Positions 32,173 through 43,430 are shown, counted from the first letter of the stretch. The stretch: DNA of 64,000 bases from Acidicapsa acidisoli (GCF_025685625.1 NZ_JAGSYI010000001.1:992001-1056000); one strand, 5' to 3'. Numbers and translations are program-made. The notes: generated from the letters alone by a model not told the origin.

Positions 32173-34781
32173 CGGAACTCGTGTCATTCACCATACCGGT
32201 TTCGACGACACTGGAGAACCCATTCCCCGGCCTGCGTCCCTTTCACGAGGATGAAGAGCATCTCTTCTTTGGCCGGGAACACCAGGTCGACCGCATGGTC
32301 GACAAACTCGCTGCGACGCGCTTCCTCGCCGTCGTCGGCACTTCAGGCACCGGCAAATCGTCTCTCGTCAACTGCGGCCTGAAACCTGCGCTGCATCGCG
32401 GTCTGATGGCCTCCGCAGGCACCTCCTGGTGCATGATTCAGTTTCGCCCCGGCGGCAGCCCTATCCGGGCGATGGCCCAGGCATTCGCTCAGGAACCCGG
32501 CTTTCTCGGCGAAGAAGATCCAGGCGGCCTGTCCCTTTTCCAGATCGCCCAATCGACCCTGCGAATGAGCAGCCTTGGTCTGGCTGATCTCTATCGCTTT
32601 GCCCGTCTCGCCCCGGGAACAAATCTCCTCGTCGTCGTCGATCAGTTCGAGGAACTCTTCCGGTACAGCAAGGCAGCCGGCGCCACCAGCCCCGACGGCG
32701 TCAGCGGCGACGCAATCGCCTTCGTGAACCTGCTCCTCGAACCGCTCTCCCACCCCGAGTACCCCATCTACATCGTCCTGACGATGCGCTCCGACTTCCT
32801 TGGCGAGTGCTCCAAATTCGACGGACTACCCGAAGTCATCAACGAAAGCCAGTACCTCGTGCCGCGCCTCACCCGCGACGAGCGCCGCGCCGCCATCGCC
32901 GGTCCAGTGCGCGTCGTCGGCGGAGAACTGAATCCTGTCCTGCTCACCCGCACCATCAACGATGTCGGCGACAATCCCGACCAGCTCTCCATCATGCAGC
33001 ACGCCATCAACCGGACCTGGGCGCATTGGCAGGAAGACCGGCACGGCGAAGGCGTTGTTGCTCTCGAAGACTACGAGGCCGTCGGCACCATGGCGCGCGC
33101 CCTCGACGAACACGCGGACGAGGCTTATGGAGATCTGGAACCCGGCCGTCAACGCACGTTGTGCGAAAAAGTATTCAAGGCGCTGACCGACCGCGGCACC
33201 GACGCCCGTGGAATCCGCAGACCGATGCCATTTCAGACTCTTTGCTCGGTAGTCGGCGCAACTCCTGAGGAACTTACTCCCGTTCTGAAGGCCTTTCGGG
33301 ACCCCAGCCGTTCTTTCCTGATGCCTCCCTTGACCGACGCGCTCGAAGCCGGAACGGTCATCGACATCTCGCACGAAATCCTGATGCGGGTTTGGGAGCG
33401 TCTCAAGCGATGGGCCGATGAGGAAGCGCAGTCCGCCAGCACCTATCGCCGTCTGGCCGAAAGCGCGGAACTCTTCGCCGCCGGCAAAGAAGCCCTCCTG
33501 CGCAATCCCGGCCTGCAGGCCGCGCTCGACTGGCAGTACTCCCAGACACCGAACGCGGCCTGGGCGCAGCTCTATCGAGCCGGATTTGACAAAGCAATCG
33601 AGTTTCTCAAGAAGAGCAAGGACGCACGGGACAAGGAGCGCGCCGAAGCCGTATTCGAGCGGCAATTCCGGCGACTTACACCTTATCTCATCGGCATTGC
33701 CTTTATCGCTTTCCTGTTCATCTCACCGAAGATCTCCGATTGGCTTCGACCGTCGATCAAGCCGCACCTGATACAAATTCTCAAAAGACACGAAAAGGCA
33801 GAGGATCTGACAACCGGGAGTATCCCCGTCAACCAGACCAATCAACCGAAATTCGCCGCAAAATCAAAGGCTAAGCTGGCTGAGGGATCACCAGCGTCGG
33901 AGATCAATGCGCCACCTGGCCTCGGCGCAATCACAAATCTAGGCCGCGAAGAGTTCGGCAATCGGGCCGAGCTAGCCGAAACCATCGTCAACACTCTTGG
34001 ATACGGGCTGGGCGGCCTCACCAGCAGCTTGCTCTACCTGGCACTCTGGTCGGCAGGCAAAAGGGCTTATCGCCGCTTCGCATTCCCCGGAATTCTCATT
34101 CAGGCTGGCGCCAGGCCCCCAGCGGCACGGGGAGCAAAAGAACCAGAACCCAAACGTGGCGCCGCCAGCCGCACGGACAGCTCGGTTGCTCTATCCGCAT
34201 CCGCGCCTGTAGATCTGGTGATGGCAACAATCTGGCGAAGACTACTGGCAGGACTGGTAGACTTCTGCGTCTTCATGACCCTGGGCATCGTCGCAATCGG
34301 ATTCGTGATCTTTACCGAAGATGCCCTCAAGATTGCGAATGGAACGACAGGAGAAGATACCTGCATTTTTGGCATCTGGCTGCTCTCCGACTACCTGTAC
34401 CAGGCGTTGACCAGGCAATGGGTCTTGCACGGCACCCTCGGCGAACTCGCCTGTGGCCTCTCCGTAACGGACCGAAACGGAAGGCTCCCCAGCTTCGGCC
34501 GTAACTCTGCGCGCTATCTGTTGCGCGCGCTGCCGTGGCTGGTCTCCTATGGATTGAATACTTTCGTCCGGTCAGGGGTATCCGACGCCGAGGCAGCAAG
34601 CACCATGCTCGGCTTCGAAATCATCTGCTCCTTCTTCGCCTCGGTTCTGGCGGTATTCACAATTCCATTCACCCCGCGAAAACAGAGCATCTACGACATG
34701 ATCGCCGGAACACTCGTAGTTCGCCGCCCGAAGAAAGCCAAGCCACCGGCCAATCGCTTCGACCCCGCGGAAGCAGCATAA
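32169..34781 (+). CDS. nSTAND1 NTPase fused to membrane RDD domain
   Basis: 870 aa. NPFPGLRPFHEDEEHLFFGRE (17-37) is the typical entry of the nSTAND1 group. Walker A is GTSGTGKSS (57-65), Walker B VVVDQFEE (155-162), the sensor region LTMRSDF (204-210), and the post-ATPase helix ISHEILMRVWERLKRW (400-415) matches the family. After ~residue 500 comes one membrane helix (LIGIAFIAFLFI), a ~170-residue charged linker with another hydrophobic stretch near 615-630, then an RDD domain (685-853) with WRRLLAGLVD and YDMIAGTLVV, holding Arg, Asp and Asp. STAND ATPases act as oligomerising sensors. The membrane domain suggests the output is on the membrane. Confidence 0.78.
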   Translation: MTELVSFTIPVSTTLENPFPGLRPFHEDEEHLFFGREHQVDRMVDKLAATRFLAVVGTSGTGKSSLVNCGLKPALHRGLMASAGTSWCMIQFRPGGSPIRAMAQAFAQEPGFLGEEDPGGLSLFQIAQSTLRMSSLGLADLYRFARLAPGTNLLVVVDQFEELFRYSKAAGATSPDGVSGDAIAFVNLLLEPLSHPEYPIYIVLTMRSDFLGECSKFDGLPEVINESQYLVPRLTRDERRAAIAGPVRVVGGELNPVLLTRTINDVGDNPDQLSIMQHAINRTWAHWQEDRHGEGVVALEDYEAVGTMARALDEHADEAYGDLEPGRQRTLCEKVFKALTDRGTDARGIRRPMPFQTLCSVVGATPEELTPVLKAFRDPSRSFLMPPLTDALEAGTVIDISHEILMRVWERLKRWADEEAQSASTYRRLAESAELFAAGKEALLRNPGLQAALDWQYSQTPNAAWAQLYRAGFDKAIEFLKKSKDARDKERAEAVFERQFRRLTPYLIGIAFIAFLFISPKISDWLRPSIKPHLIQILKRHEKAEDLTTGSIPVNQTNQPKFAAKSKAKLAEGSPASEINAPPGLGAITNLGREEFGNRAELAETIVNTLGYGLGGLTSSLLYLALWSAGKRAYRRFAFPGILIQAGARPPAARGAKEPEPKRGAASRTDSSVALSASAPVDLVMATIWRRLLAGLVDFCVFMTLGIVAIGFVIFTEDALKIANGTTGEDTCIFGIWLLSDYLYQALTRQWVLHGTLGELACGLSVTDRNGRLPSFGRNSARYLLRALPWLVSYGLNTFVRSGVSDAEAASTMLGFEIICSFFASVLAVFTIPFTPRKQSIYDMIAGTLVVRRPKKAKPPANRFDPAEAA

Positions 34782-34789
34782 AACAAAAA

Positions 34790-34828
34790 GCCGCAATCCA
34801 TCGCGGATTGCGGCCTTTGTGCTTTTAT
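34790..34828. terminator. bidirectional intrinsic terminator between STAND-RDD and rpoD
   Basis: GCCGCAATCC (34790-34799) pairs with GGATTGCGGC (34805-34814) around a 5-nt loop. On the minus strand it is followed by CTTTTTGTTTT, and on the plus strand by CTTTGTGCTTTT. It therefore ends rpoD efficiently and the STAND operon less strongly. Confidence 0.85.
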
Positions 34829-34840
34829 GGCTCAGATGGC

Positions 34841-36535
<1,695 letters not shown>

Positions 36536-37042
36536 ATCTCCTGCGCGAAAAGTCTCGACTGCTCACCGTGTCGCACACGCAGCTCTATGCGGCGTCTGGC
36601 CCAGAGCTGAAAATATTTTCAGCCGCCAAACTCCGTACAGGCAAAAGTGCCCAACAACATCGGAGAGCGATGTCTGGTTGAGTTGCTCGGATCGGGACAA
36701 TCTGCGCAGTTGGCCAAGTTTGGCCCGCCCCGGAGCCGCAGCTCATCTTTGGGGCAGTCGGACGCATGTCCTTCAGAGAGTAAAAGAATAACACATCGCA
36801 CCTCCCGGATTAACAGCAAAACGCCCACGCAAGTCAAGTATTTTTTGCAGGCGCTCGGCGTTCGTCCGTCCCGTTTCCACGGTCTCCGTGCGGTCTCGCT
36901 CTGTATATAGATGTAAATTCAGGCATTTTAGTTCCAATTCTCCCTCCCTCGCGCCCAATTCCAGCTACTTTCCCCGCTCCAATACGGGAAACGAGCGACG
37001 GAACGGTCTAATATCTCCGTTTCCGCATGCTATAACGGCCCA
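36536..37042. other. rpoD upstream region with promoter and mini-ORF
   Basis: About 500 bp without a gene on either strand, between divergent rpoD and the terpenoid-cyclase-like gene. On the minus strand it contains the promoter-like pair described separately and a seven-codon ORF at 36796-36773 preceded by GGGAGG. No conserved RNA element was recognised. Confidence 0.5.
36809..36837 (-). promoter_or_regulatory. candidate sigma70 promoter of rpoD
   Basis: On the minus strand TTGACT (36837-36832) is followed after 17 nt by GTTAAT (36814-36809), a 4-of-6 match to the minus-10 box. It would give a leader of ~260 nt before rpoD, beginning with a mini-ORF. Other promoters are possible. Confidence 0.4.
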
Positions 37043-37972
37043 ATGCGCCACCAAGACTACGCACCCCGGCCCGCGCACATCCGATGGCTCCTCGATTCCG
37101 ACCCCGCAATCCGCTGGCAGGTCATGAGAGACCTTACCAATGAGCCCCCCAAAGCAATTGCAGTCGAGCGCTCGCGCGTCGCAACCGAAGGCTGGGGAGC
37201 CCAGCTTCTCGCCCGCCAATCTCCGACCGGTGACTGGCCTGGCGGGCAGTGGGATCTCGTTACCCTCTGGAGCCTCGTCGTCCTGAAGGACCTCGGCCTC
37301 GCCCCCGCCAGCAAAGAGGCTCGCCGAATGATCGACCGCGTCGAGAAGGGACTCGTCTTTAAGCCGCTCAACAATCGGCCTTATCTTCATGGCGAAACCG
37401 AGCCCTGCATCAACGGTAGAATCCTCGGCATCGGCGCGTATCTCAAGGAGCCGAACGACGCTCTGGCCCATCAACTCCTGGGCGAGCAGCTCGAAGATGG
37501 CGGCTGGAACTGCGAAGCACCCAAAAGCCGTCGTTCTTCCTTCCACACCACCATCTGCGTCCTCGAAGGACTACTCGAATACGAGCGAGCAGGGCGCAAA
37601 TCAACAGCCGTCACCGAGGCCCGCAAAAGAGCCGAAAATTATCTCCTCGAACGTCGCCTCTTCCGCTCGCTTCGAACTGGCGAAATCATCGACAAACGCT
37701 GGCTGCGCTTCTCATACCCAACGCATTGGCACTACGACATCCTACGCGGACTCGATTATCTGCGCGATGCAGAAATCAAACCCGACAGCCGCGTAAATGA
37801 GGCCATGGAAGTCGTGATGGAACGCCGCCATCAGAATGGGCGCTGGCCGCTCAACCTCCTTCATCCCGAAAAGATTCCGTTGGAGATGGAGACAGAGGTC
37901 GGCAGGGCAAGCCGCTGGAACACACTCCGCGCTCTCCGAGTCCTGCGCTGGTATAACTCAGCGAGTTCGTAG
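37043..37972 (+). CDS. terpenoid-cyclase-like alpha/alpha-toroid protein
   Basis: 309 aa without signal peptide. Repeats of the type SPTGDWPGGQWDLVTLWSLVVLKDLGL, LEDGGWNCE and RHQNGRWPLN are QW-like motifs of the squalene/oxidosqualene cyclase toroid. The residues that initiate cyclisation (DxDD) are not seen, and the length is half that of squalene-hopene cyclase. It is therefore more likely a member of the prenyltransferase-like fold used as a non-cyclase domain. It is divergent from rpoD and followed by a convergent gene. Confidence 0.6.
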   Translation: MRHQDYAPRPAHIRWLLDSDPAIRWQVMRDLTNEPPKAIAVERSRVATEGWGAQLLARQSPTGDWPGGQWDLVTLWSLVVLKDLGLAPASKEARRMIDRVEKGLVFKPLNNRPYLHGETEPCINGRILGIGAYLKEPNDALAHQLLGEQLEDGGWNCEAPKSRRSSFHTTICVLEGLLEYERAGRKSTAVTEARKRAENYLLERRLFRSLRTGEIIDKRWLRFSYPTHWHYDILRGLDYLRDAEIKPDSRVNEAMEVVMERRHQNGRWPLNLLHPEKIPLEMETEVGRASRWNTLRALRVLRWYNSASS

Positions 37973-37997
37973 TAATTCGGGCGCGTTTGACGGCAAT

Positions 37998-38525
37998 TCA
38001 CTTCGCTGGAGCTTTAGCCTTCTCCAGATCTTTCGCACCGGCAAGATGTTTCTCCAGAACGGGCAAAGTCTCCTCCGCATAAGACTTCAGCGCTGGATTC
38101 TGTGCATCTGCCGCTTCTTTTTTGTAAATGGCTATTGCCTTGGTGTGTCCAGCTACCATTTCTCGGACATAACGAGCATCGAATGCCGCGCCGTTCAATT
38201 TTTCGAAAGGAGCAATCATCGCCTTATTATTTTCGGCGTCGATCGCGTTTGGCACATTGAGGCTCATCTGATGCGCTGTGTCTTGCACTTTATGCAGGTC
38301 GTTTGTGTGATCGGTGACCAGCATCTGGGCATAATCTTTTACTGGCTGCGAAGAAGACGCGGTTTGCGCCAATTGCCCAAGATTGGCTTCCACCATGTCC
38401 GTCTGTGCAACGAACTCGACAAATTGCTGATCAGTCATGGTCGAGCCTTGCATGGGCTTCCCTTTGGCTAACGCAGGAACCGAACAAAGAGCGAGGCAGC
38501 AAACGGCTGAAATCACATGTTTCAT
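37998..38525 (-). CDS. exported DUF4142 protein
   Basis: 175 aa with signal peptide (VISAVCCLALCSVPALAKG). The mature part is helical: MTDQQFVEFVAQTDMVEANLGQLAQTASSSQPVKDYAQMLVTDHTNDLHKVQ, with repeated His-Thr-x-x-Leu and His-Thr-Lys positions, the layout of DUF4142, a ferritin-like four-helix bundle of the periplasm. Function is not known; members are common in Acidobacteria and other soil bacteria. It is separate from the next minus-strand gene by ~220 bp. Confidence 0.75.
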   Translation of the reverse strand: MKHVISAVCCLALCSVPALAKGKPMQGSTMTDQQFVEFVAQTDMVEANLGQLAQTASSSQPVKDYAQMLVTDHTNDLHKVQDTAHQMSLNVPNAIDAENNKAMIAPFEKLNGAAFDARYVREMVAGHTKAIAIYKKEAADAQNPALKSYAEETLPVLEKHLAGAKDLEKAKAPAK

Positions 38526-38747
38526 CAGATTTTTCCCCTTTCAAACCCGTTGGATGCCGAAAACAGCCGCCAGGGTCAAAAGCTGCTGCGAATAGCAGCA
38601 TAGCCTTACAAAGCTGGATACAGCCCACACCGTCACCCGGCACACCTCGATCTCGCCGCCTGAATGTATCCGTGTGACTTGGATGGTGACACCGCAGCCT
38701 CCGGTCAGACAGCGATCCTCTCGGAACTCTCAGCTCTGATTGGGAGA

Positions 38748-39953
38748 TTACCTGCCGCTCACGCCAGATGATTTCTGCGCAGGACGAAACTTGATGCCCA
38801 TAAAGTGATTCGGAACGCCATTTTCAGCGGGGGTCTTTTCCAGAAGCCCCTTCGCAGAATCGTCGTGCTTCAGGTAAGCATCCAGAAAGTTCAGAGTATA
38901 GAGCGCAACCCAGGCGTAACTCGTGTTGGCGTCCTCGCGTCCGTAGTCGGCTACCTGATTCTCCGCAAAGCGTTGTGCACTCTCCCTCCGCTGGAACATG
39001 GAACTGAATTCGGGGTGTGCCATGCCCAGCATATTCACGGCGAGGAGATCACCATGTATCCAGGCGTTGAGGACGTTTGGACCAACTTTGTCTGCGGGAG
39101 GAATGTCATCATTTTCCAAATCTTCAAGACTCACATTTCGAGTGAAGCAAAGAAGCGGTATGGTCATCCGCTCTGGATGAACGTCTCCGGTTCCTTTCAC
39201 GAGCCCGGGGTAATAGCGCATACTGCCGTCCATCTCCACCAGGGCATCGATGCGAGGGTCTCGTGCTGAGGCAAACAGGCTCGAGATTCCTCCCCAGCTC
39301 CAACTCACCACGGCAACTGCAGATAACTCGGTGTCGGGAAGCGACCTGGCATACGTAATGAGAAAAGAGATGTCGCGGGCCTGTGCATTGATCCCGTCCA
39401 GATCATCCGTCATGTCGCGCGTCGACACCCCTATAGACGGGCTTGCAAGAACGACGTAGCCATGACTGGCAAGATACTCGCACAGATCTGCATTCTCCCA
39501 CGAAACGGAAGAGTCGCCGGGAGCATAGATAAGAATGGGATAACGCCCATCTGCCGGCTTCGCCTCTCGCACCGCCCAAAGCGGAGTGTCGAAGGACGTC
39601 TTCAGCAACGAACGCCACCGATTCTCTTTCTCATCTGGCGCTTTGAAATGGATCTCCGTGTCCGCCAGTTGGCTATAGTCGCCAACCGTCATCGGTTCTC
39701 CCGTGCTTTTCAACGATGGATACCAGATCAGTGTCTGCAGGGGACGGGCGTCCTCGCCCGCAGCGGGCTTTGATGGAGCCTTTGGGGAAGCGGGATAGGT
39801 ACGTGAGCGATCGTACTGATCGACGACCCTCAACCCTACCGGATACGGTCCGGGCTTTTGCCGGAATTGGAATGAGGATGTTTGTGAAAGCGCGAATACG
39901 GAACCAGAGCATATAAATAATGCAAGAACGACAGTTTGGATTCGCGTTTTCAA
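38748..39953 (-). CDS. exported alpha/beta hydrolase
   Basis: 401 aa with signal peptide (VVLALFICSGSVFALSQ). The nucleophile elbow is VVSWSWGGIS (G-x-S-x-G variant with Ser first), preceded by GYVVLASPSIGVS. The N-terminal strand IWYPSLKS resembles secreted acyl-esterase or PAF-acetylhydrolase-like proteins, in which the substrate-strand residues LRVVDQYDRSR are typical. A catalytic His is plausible at the AHPEF site and an Asp in DALVEMDGSM. Substrate unknown, probably an ester or short acyl group. Confidence 0.65.
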   Translation of the reverse strand: MKTRIQTVVLALFICSGSVFALSQTSSFQFRQKPGPYPVGLRVVDQYDRSRTYPASPKAPSKPAAGEDARPLQTLIWYPSLKSTGEPMTVGDYSQLADTEIHFKAPDEKENRWRSLLKTSFDTPLWAVREAKPADGRYPILIYAPGDSSVSWENADLCEYLASHGYVVLASPSIGVSTRDMTDDLDGINAQARDISFLITYARSLPDTELSAVAVVSWSWGGISSLFASARDPRIDALVEMDGSMRYYPGLVKGTGDVHPERMTIPLLCFTRNVSLEDLENDDIPPADKVGPNVLNAWIHGDLLAVNMLGMAHPEFSSMFQRRESAQRFAENQVADYGREDANTSYAWVALYTLNFLDAYLKHDDSAKGLLEKTPAENGVPNHFMGIKFRPAQKSSGVSGR

Positions 39954-40231
39954 CGTGGCATTTCTCCCGATCTAATATACGGCTCGCGAAGCTGAGAGGT
40001 TCTGAAAGGCTAAACAGGATTCCCTGCCAAATCAACGAATCAATCCCCGGAAACGGGCTTCACTTCGGCCATCATCTTAGAAGTCCTCGTACACGGCTGC
40101 ATGAGGCCAAACGCTGTAAGGACTAGCCACATAGTGAAGTCCAGTGTAGGGGGATTAATTGTATTCGGCGCCATGAAGACGAACTGCATATTACTCATCT
40201 CAGCCATAGGTCGGCTAAGTAATCGCGTTCG

Positions 40232-42064
40232 CTACATACACTCCAGTTCCCGCAGCTTCCGCTCTAGTTGCAGAATCTCCTGCGAGATACGAATGTTCTC
40301 CATCGAGTTACGATCAGTGGCCATATCCACAACCGCCCGCTTCTGGCCGATCGTCCATTTCAGCGCCTGAATCTCCAGATCCTTCACGATCTCTAGATCC
40401 TGCTCGTGCGTGCGGATATGCTCTCCAGGCTCCAGAAAGACCTTGCGCAGCAGCACCCGCTGCTCCTCCGTCGCTCCCGTAGCCTCAATATCCTGATTCT
40501 GGCGTCGCACCACAAGCTGCTCAAACAGCCCGGCAGGTAGATTCTGCAGCACCTGCTGCTGCCAGTCCGCCCGCGCCGCAACCTGCATCTTTTCGTCGAA
40601 ATCGCGCAGGTTCGCGTGCAGCTCCTCGTACTCCTCCGGCGACTTCTGGTCGTTGCACGCCGCCTCGATGAAAAACTTCTCAAAGGCCATCAGCCCGGCC
40701 CCGGACTGGCTCTCCGCACGAGCTTCGATATGATCCTGCCGCTTCAGCGCAGCCTGTCGAATCTCCTCCCGCAAGACAGCCGAGTCGATCCCGAGCTTCT
40801 GCGCCGCGTCATGCGCAAACTGGTCCCGCTCCAGCTTCTGCGGAATCCGCCGGATGTGCGGCATCAGGTAGTTCATCGCCTTGATCTTCGCATCGGAGCT
40901 TGCGCCGGGAAAATTCTGCCGCGCCCGATCGATCAGATAATCCGACTGGCGGCGCGCCCCGCGAATCGCTGCAACGTACGCCTCCACGCCTCGCTCGCGG
41001 ATGAAGCGGTCCGGGTCCAGACCGCCGTCCAGGGTCACCACCTTGATCGTGAATCCCTCTTCCGTGAGCAGCGAGATAGATTTCTCCGCCGCATTCGCCC
41101 CGGCTGCGTCCGGATCGAAGTTCACCACCACATTACCCGTCTGGCGTCGCAGCAGTCCGACCTGCTGCTCGGTAAAAGCAGTCCCTGAAGTTGCAATCAC
41201 ATTCTGAATGCCGCGCATAAAGACCGAGATGCAGTCCATCTGGCCCTCCACCAGCAGCGCAAACTCCATCGCCCGGATCTGAGCCTTAGCCTTGTCGAGG
41301 TTAAACAGCACCTGCCCCTTGGAATAGAGCGGCGTTTCCGGCGAGTTGATATACTTCGGCCCAGCCTTGTCGCCCGTATCGAGCGTTCGCGCCGTGAACG
41401 CGATGACCTTGCCCGATTCATTGCAGATCGGGAACATCACCCGCTTGCGGAAGCGATCGTAGAGCCTTCCCGGCTGCGCAGCGCCCGTCCCATCGCCCTG
41501 CTCCTTCCAACTGAATAATCCCGAGGCTCGCAGCGTTTCCGCGTCGGCCATTGGGGACAGCCGGTCTCGCAGCCCGTTGAAGTTATCCGGCGCATATCCC
41601 AGCCGGAAGAGTTTGATCGCCTCCGGCGCAACCCCACGGCCTGCCAGATATTCGCGAGCCAGCGCGCCCTCCGGCGATTGCAGTTGCTCCTGGAACCACG
41701 CCGCCGCAGTCTCGTGCAGGTCGAGCAGCTTGCGCCGTTGGCTGGCTTCCGCAGCCTCTTCCGGACTGTTGTACTCGCGTTTCGGCAGCGGAATCCCGCA
41801 CTTCTGAGCCACTGTGCGCACAGATTCCGGAAAGCTCTGGTTCTCGATCTTGCCGACAAAGCTAAAAACGTCACCAGATTCGTGACATCCAAAGCAGTAG
41901 AAATACTGCCGCGCGGCATTCACCGAAAAAGAAGGCGATTTTTCCTTGTGAAATGGGCAAAGCCCCGTAAACCTTTGCGCCCCGGCCTGGCGCAGGCGGA
42001 TATATCCGCCGATCACTTTGACAATGTCAGCCTGCTGTTTAACGGTTTGTGCGAAGTCGGACAC
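40232..42064 (-). CDS. dnaG: DNA primase
   Basis: 610 aa from a GTG. The zinc finger is CPFHKEKSPSFSVN, then YFYCFGCHESGDVFSFV (CHC2). The RNA polymerase basic domain includes KRVMFPICNESGKVIAFTARTLD, and Toprim is LLVEGQMDCISVFMRG, then VVVNFDPDAAG and VTLDGGLDPDRFIRERG. The C-terminal third is helical and should hold the DnaB-binding region. In many genomes dnaG adjoins rpoD. Here rpoD lies 3.7 kb away on the same strand, with three genes between. Confidence 0.93.
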   Translation of the reverse strand: MSDFAQTVKQQADIVKVIGGYIRLRQAGAQRFTGLCPFHKEKSPSFSVNAARQYFYCFGCHESGDVFSFVGKIENQSFPESVRTVAQKCGIPLPKREYNSPEEAAEASQRRKLLDLHETAAAWFQEQLQSPEGALAREYLAGRGVAPEAIKLFRLGYAPDNFNGLRDRLSPMADAETLRASGLFSWKEQGDGTGAAQPGRLYDRFRKRVMFPICNESGKVIAFTARTLDTGDKAGPKYINSPETPLYSKGQVLFNLDKAKAQIRAMEFALLVEGQMDCISVFMRGIQNVIATSGTAFTEQQVGLLRRQTGNVVVNFDPDAAGANAAEKSISLLTEEGFTIKVVTLDGGLDPDRFIRERGVEAYVAAIRGARRQSDYLIDRARQNFPGASSDAKIKAMNYLMPHIRRIPQKLERDQFAHDAAQKLGIDSAVLREEIRQAALKRQDHIEARAESQSGAGLMAFEKFFIEAACNDQKSPEEYEELHANLRDFDEKMQVAARADWQQQVLQNLPAGLFEQLVVRRQNQDIEATGATEEQRVLLRKVFLEPGEHIRTHEQDLEIVKDLEIQALKWTIGQKRAVVDMATDRNSMENIRISQEILQLERKLRELECM

Positions 42065-42268
42065 GGACAGGTTTCAGAATAGAACCTGAGCGCGTCTCGC
42101 CCCGATGTGCAAATCCTGCTCAGAGTATCGGAAAATGCAGGTCATCTACTCTTTATCGCATGTAAACTACACAAAAACAAACACTTACACGCACAGATCG
42201 GAATTTCACATACCCGTCAGCCGAAACGTGGAAATCCCACGTCCCGGCTGAATGCTAATTATCAAACG

Positions 42269-42832
42269 CTACACGGACTCGGCTACGATCTTCGCCAGGT
42301 TAACGGCGAGATCGAGAATCTTCTCCATCACCTCACCAGCCTGCTTGAGCTTGGCCTCTCCGGATGTGGCGATATCTTTCTGGCGGAATTGCACACCTTC
42401 CTCCGGTCCGCCGAAAAGCAGCAGCAGGCTTTGATGCATGTCGGTTGGAACCTTGAAAGAGTAGAGGGTTTCGCCAGTTGCGTGATTCCGGAATTCAAGG
42501 GAATCCGTACCATCCCCATTACCCACGCGGTTGACGCGAAGGCCGCGCCCAGGGTCGCCCTGAAGCCTCTTCTCATTGCCGAGTTTCTTGAAGATTACGC
42601 GAGCGCGTTCGTGACCTGCCGACTTGCCTCCATCAGGAATGCCACAGTCGTCGGCGCGAAGATGTGCCTTCGGGCCAATCGTCAGCCATTTTCCTTCGTT
42701 GGGATAATACCAGTCGCTCGATTCGTCGTAGGGTTTGTAAGTTCCCTCGTGAGCGTTGTCCCACACATACATGTAGAAAGTGTCATTGGTTTTGTTGGTA
42801 ATTTCGGTGAGTTCAGAGATATTGGTGGTCAC
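42269..42832 (-). CDS. orphan protein of unknown function (187 aa)
   Basis: The start is GTG at 42832, with AAAGGG 8 nt upstream; the longer frame to 42967 overlaps the VOC gene and lacks a good site. The N-terminal 90 residues are rich in Asn, Trp and Tyr (TFYMYVWDNAHEGTYKPYDESSDWYYPNEGKWL), as in beta-sandwich ligand-binding proteins, with no signal peptide. The C-terminus is a helical Lys/Glu-rich segment (EAKLKQAGEVMEKILDLAVNLAKIVAES). Base composition looks a little poorer in GC than its neighbours. I recognise no family. Confidence 0.55.
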   Translation of the reverse strand: MTTNISELTEITNKTNDTFYMYVWDNAHEGTYKPYDESSDWYYPNEGKWLTIGPKAHLRADDCGIPDGGKSAGHERARVIFKKLGNEKRLQGDPGRGLRVNRVGNGDGTDSLEFRNHATGETLYSFKVPTDMHQSLLLLFGGPEEGVQFRQKDIATSGEAKLKQAGEVMEKILDLAVNLAKIVAESV

Positions 42833-42926
42833 TAAACATACCCTTTCTTTTCTGGTTTTAGAGCGCGGCAAGTTTATAACGCCGGGCCAGGGTTCGTCCC
42901 GATCATGAGGCGAATATAGGTCGAAC

Positions 42927-43328
42927 TCAATTACCGGGGTTCTGCTGAAGGCTGAGCACATTGCCAAACGGATCGTTGAACCAGGCCACCTGCGTACCTC
43001 CCGGTGCCGTCCAGATGGCTAGCGGGTGGCTGTCATTCATGCCGGGATATCGGTTAAAGGTCACTCCAGCATCCGTGAGTTCGCCAACGGTCGCTGCAAT
43101 ATCGGAAACCTGCCAGCCAAGGATAGTAAAGGGCTGGGGTTTGAACTCGCCTGCGAACGTAACCCGGAACGTAGTGCCGTCGAGATCGAAGATGAGCGCA
43201 AATGGGCTTTGATCTTCAATGAACGCGAGGCCAAGCTGGTCGCGATAGAAGGCGAGGGCTTTGTCCTTGTCGCTGATCGGAACAAACGCAACGTGGGCTG
43301 CAGCGGAGAGCCTGAGAGAATTAGACAT
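42927..43328 (-). CDS. VOC/glyoxalase-like protein
   Basis: 133 aa from the ATG at 43328 (AGGAAC upstream); the ORF runs further but only this start fits the fold. A single VOC repeat pair: AAHVAFVPISDKDKALAFYRDQLGLAF, then FRVTFAGEFKPQPFTILGWQVSDIAATVGELTDAGVTF, and AIWTAPGGTQVAWFNDPFGNVLSLQQ. Conserved His in AAHVAFVP and a C-terminal Glu-like position are partly absent, so metal binding is uncertain. The family covers dioxygenases, glyoxalases and resistance proteins. It is divergent from the EamA transporter. Confidence 0.75.
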   Translation of the reverse strand: MSNSLRLSAAAHVAFVPISDKDKALAFYRDQLGLAFIEDQSPFALIFDLDGTTFRVTFAGEFKPQPFTILGWQVSDIAATVGELTDAGVTFNRYPGMNDSHPLAIWTAPGGTQVAWFNDPFGNVLSLQQNPGN

Positions 43329-43430
43329 AGTGTTGTTCCTCGCGTCGGGAGTGGGCTTCCAGAGTGGCGAGATCAGGATATACGCAAAGTTCGCCGGAAA
43401 ACGGGACCGGAACTGCAATTCTGGAGTGAA

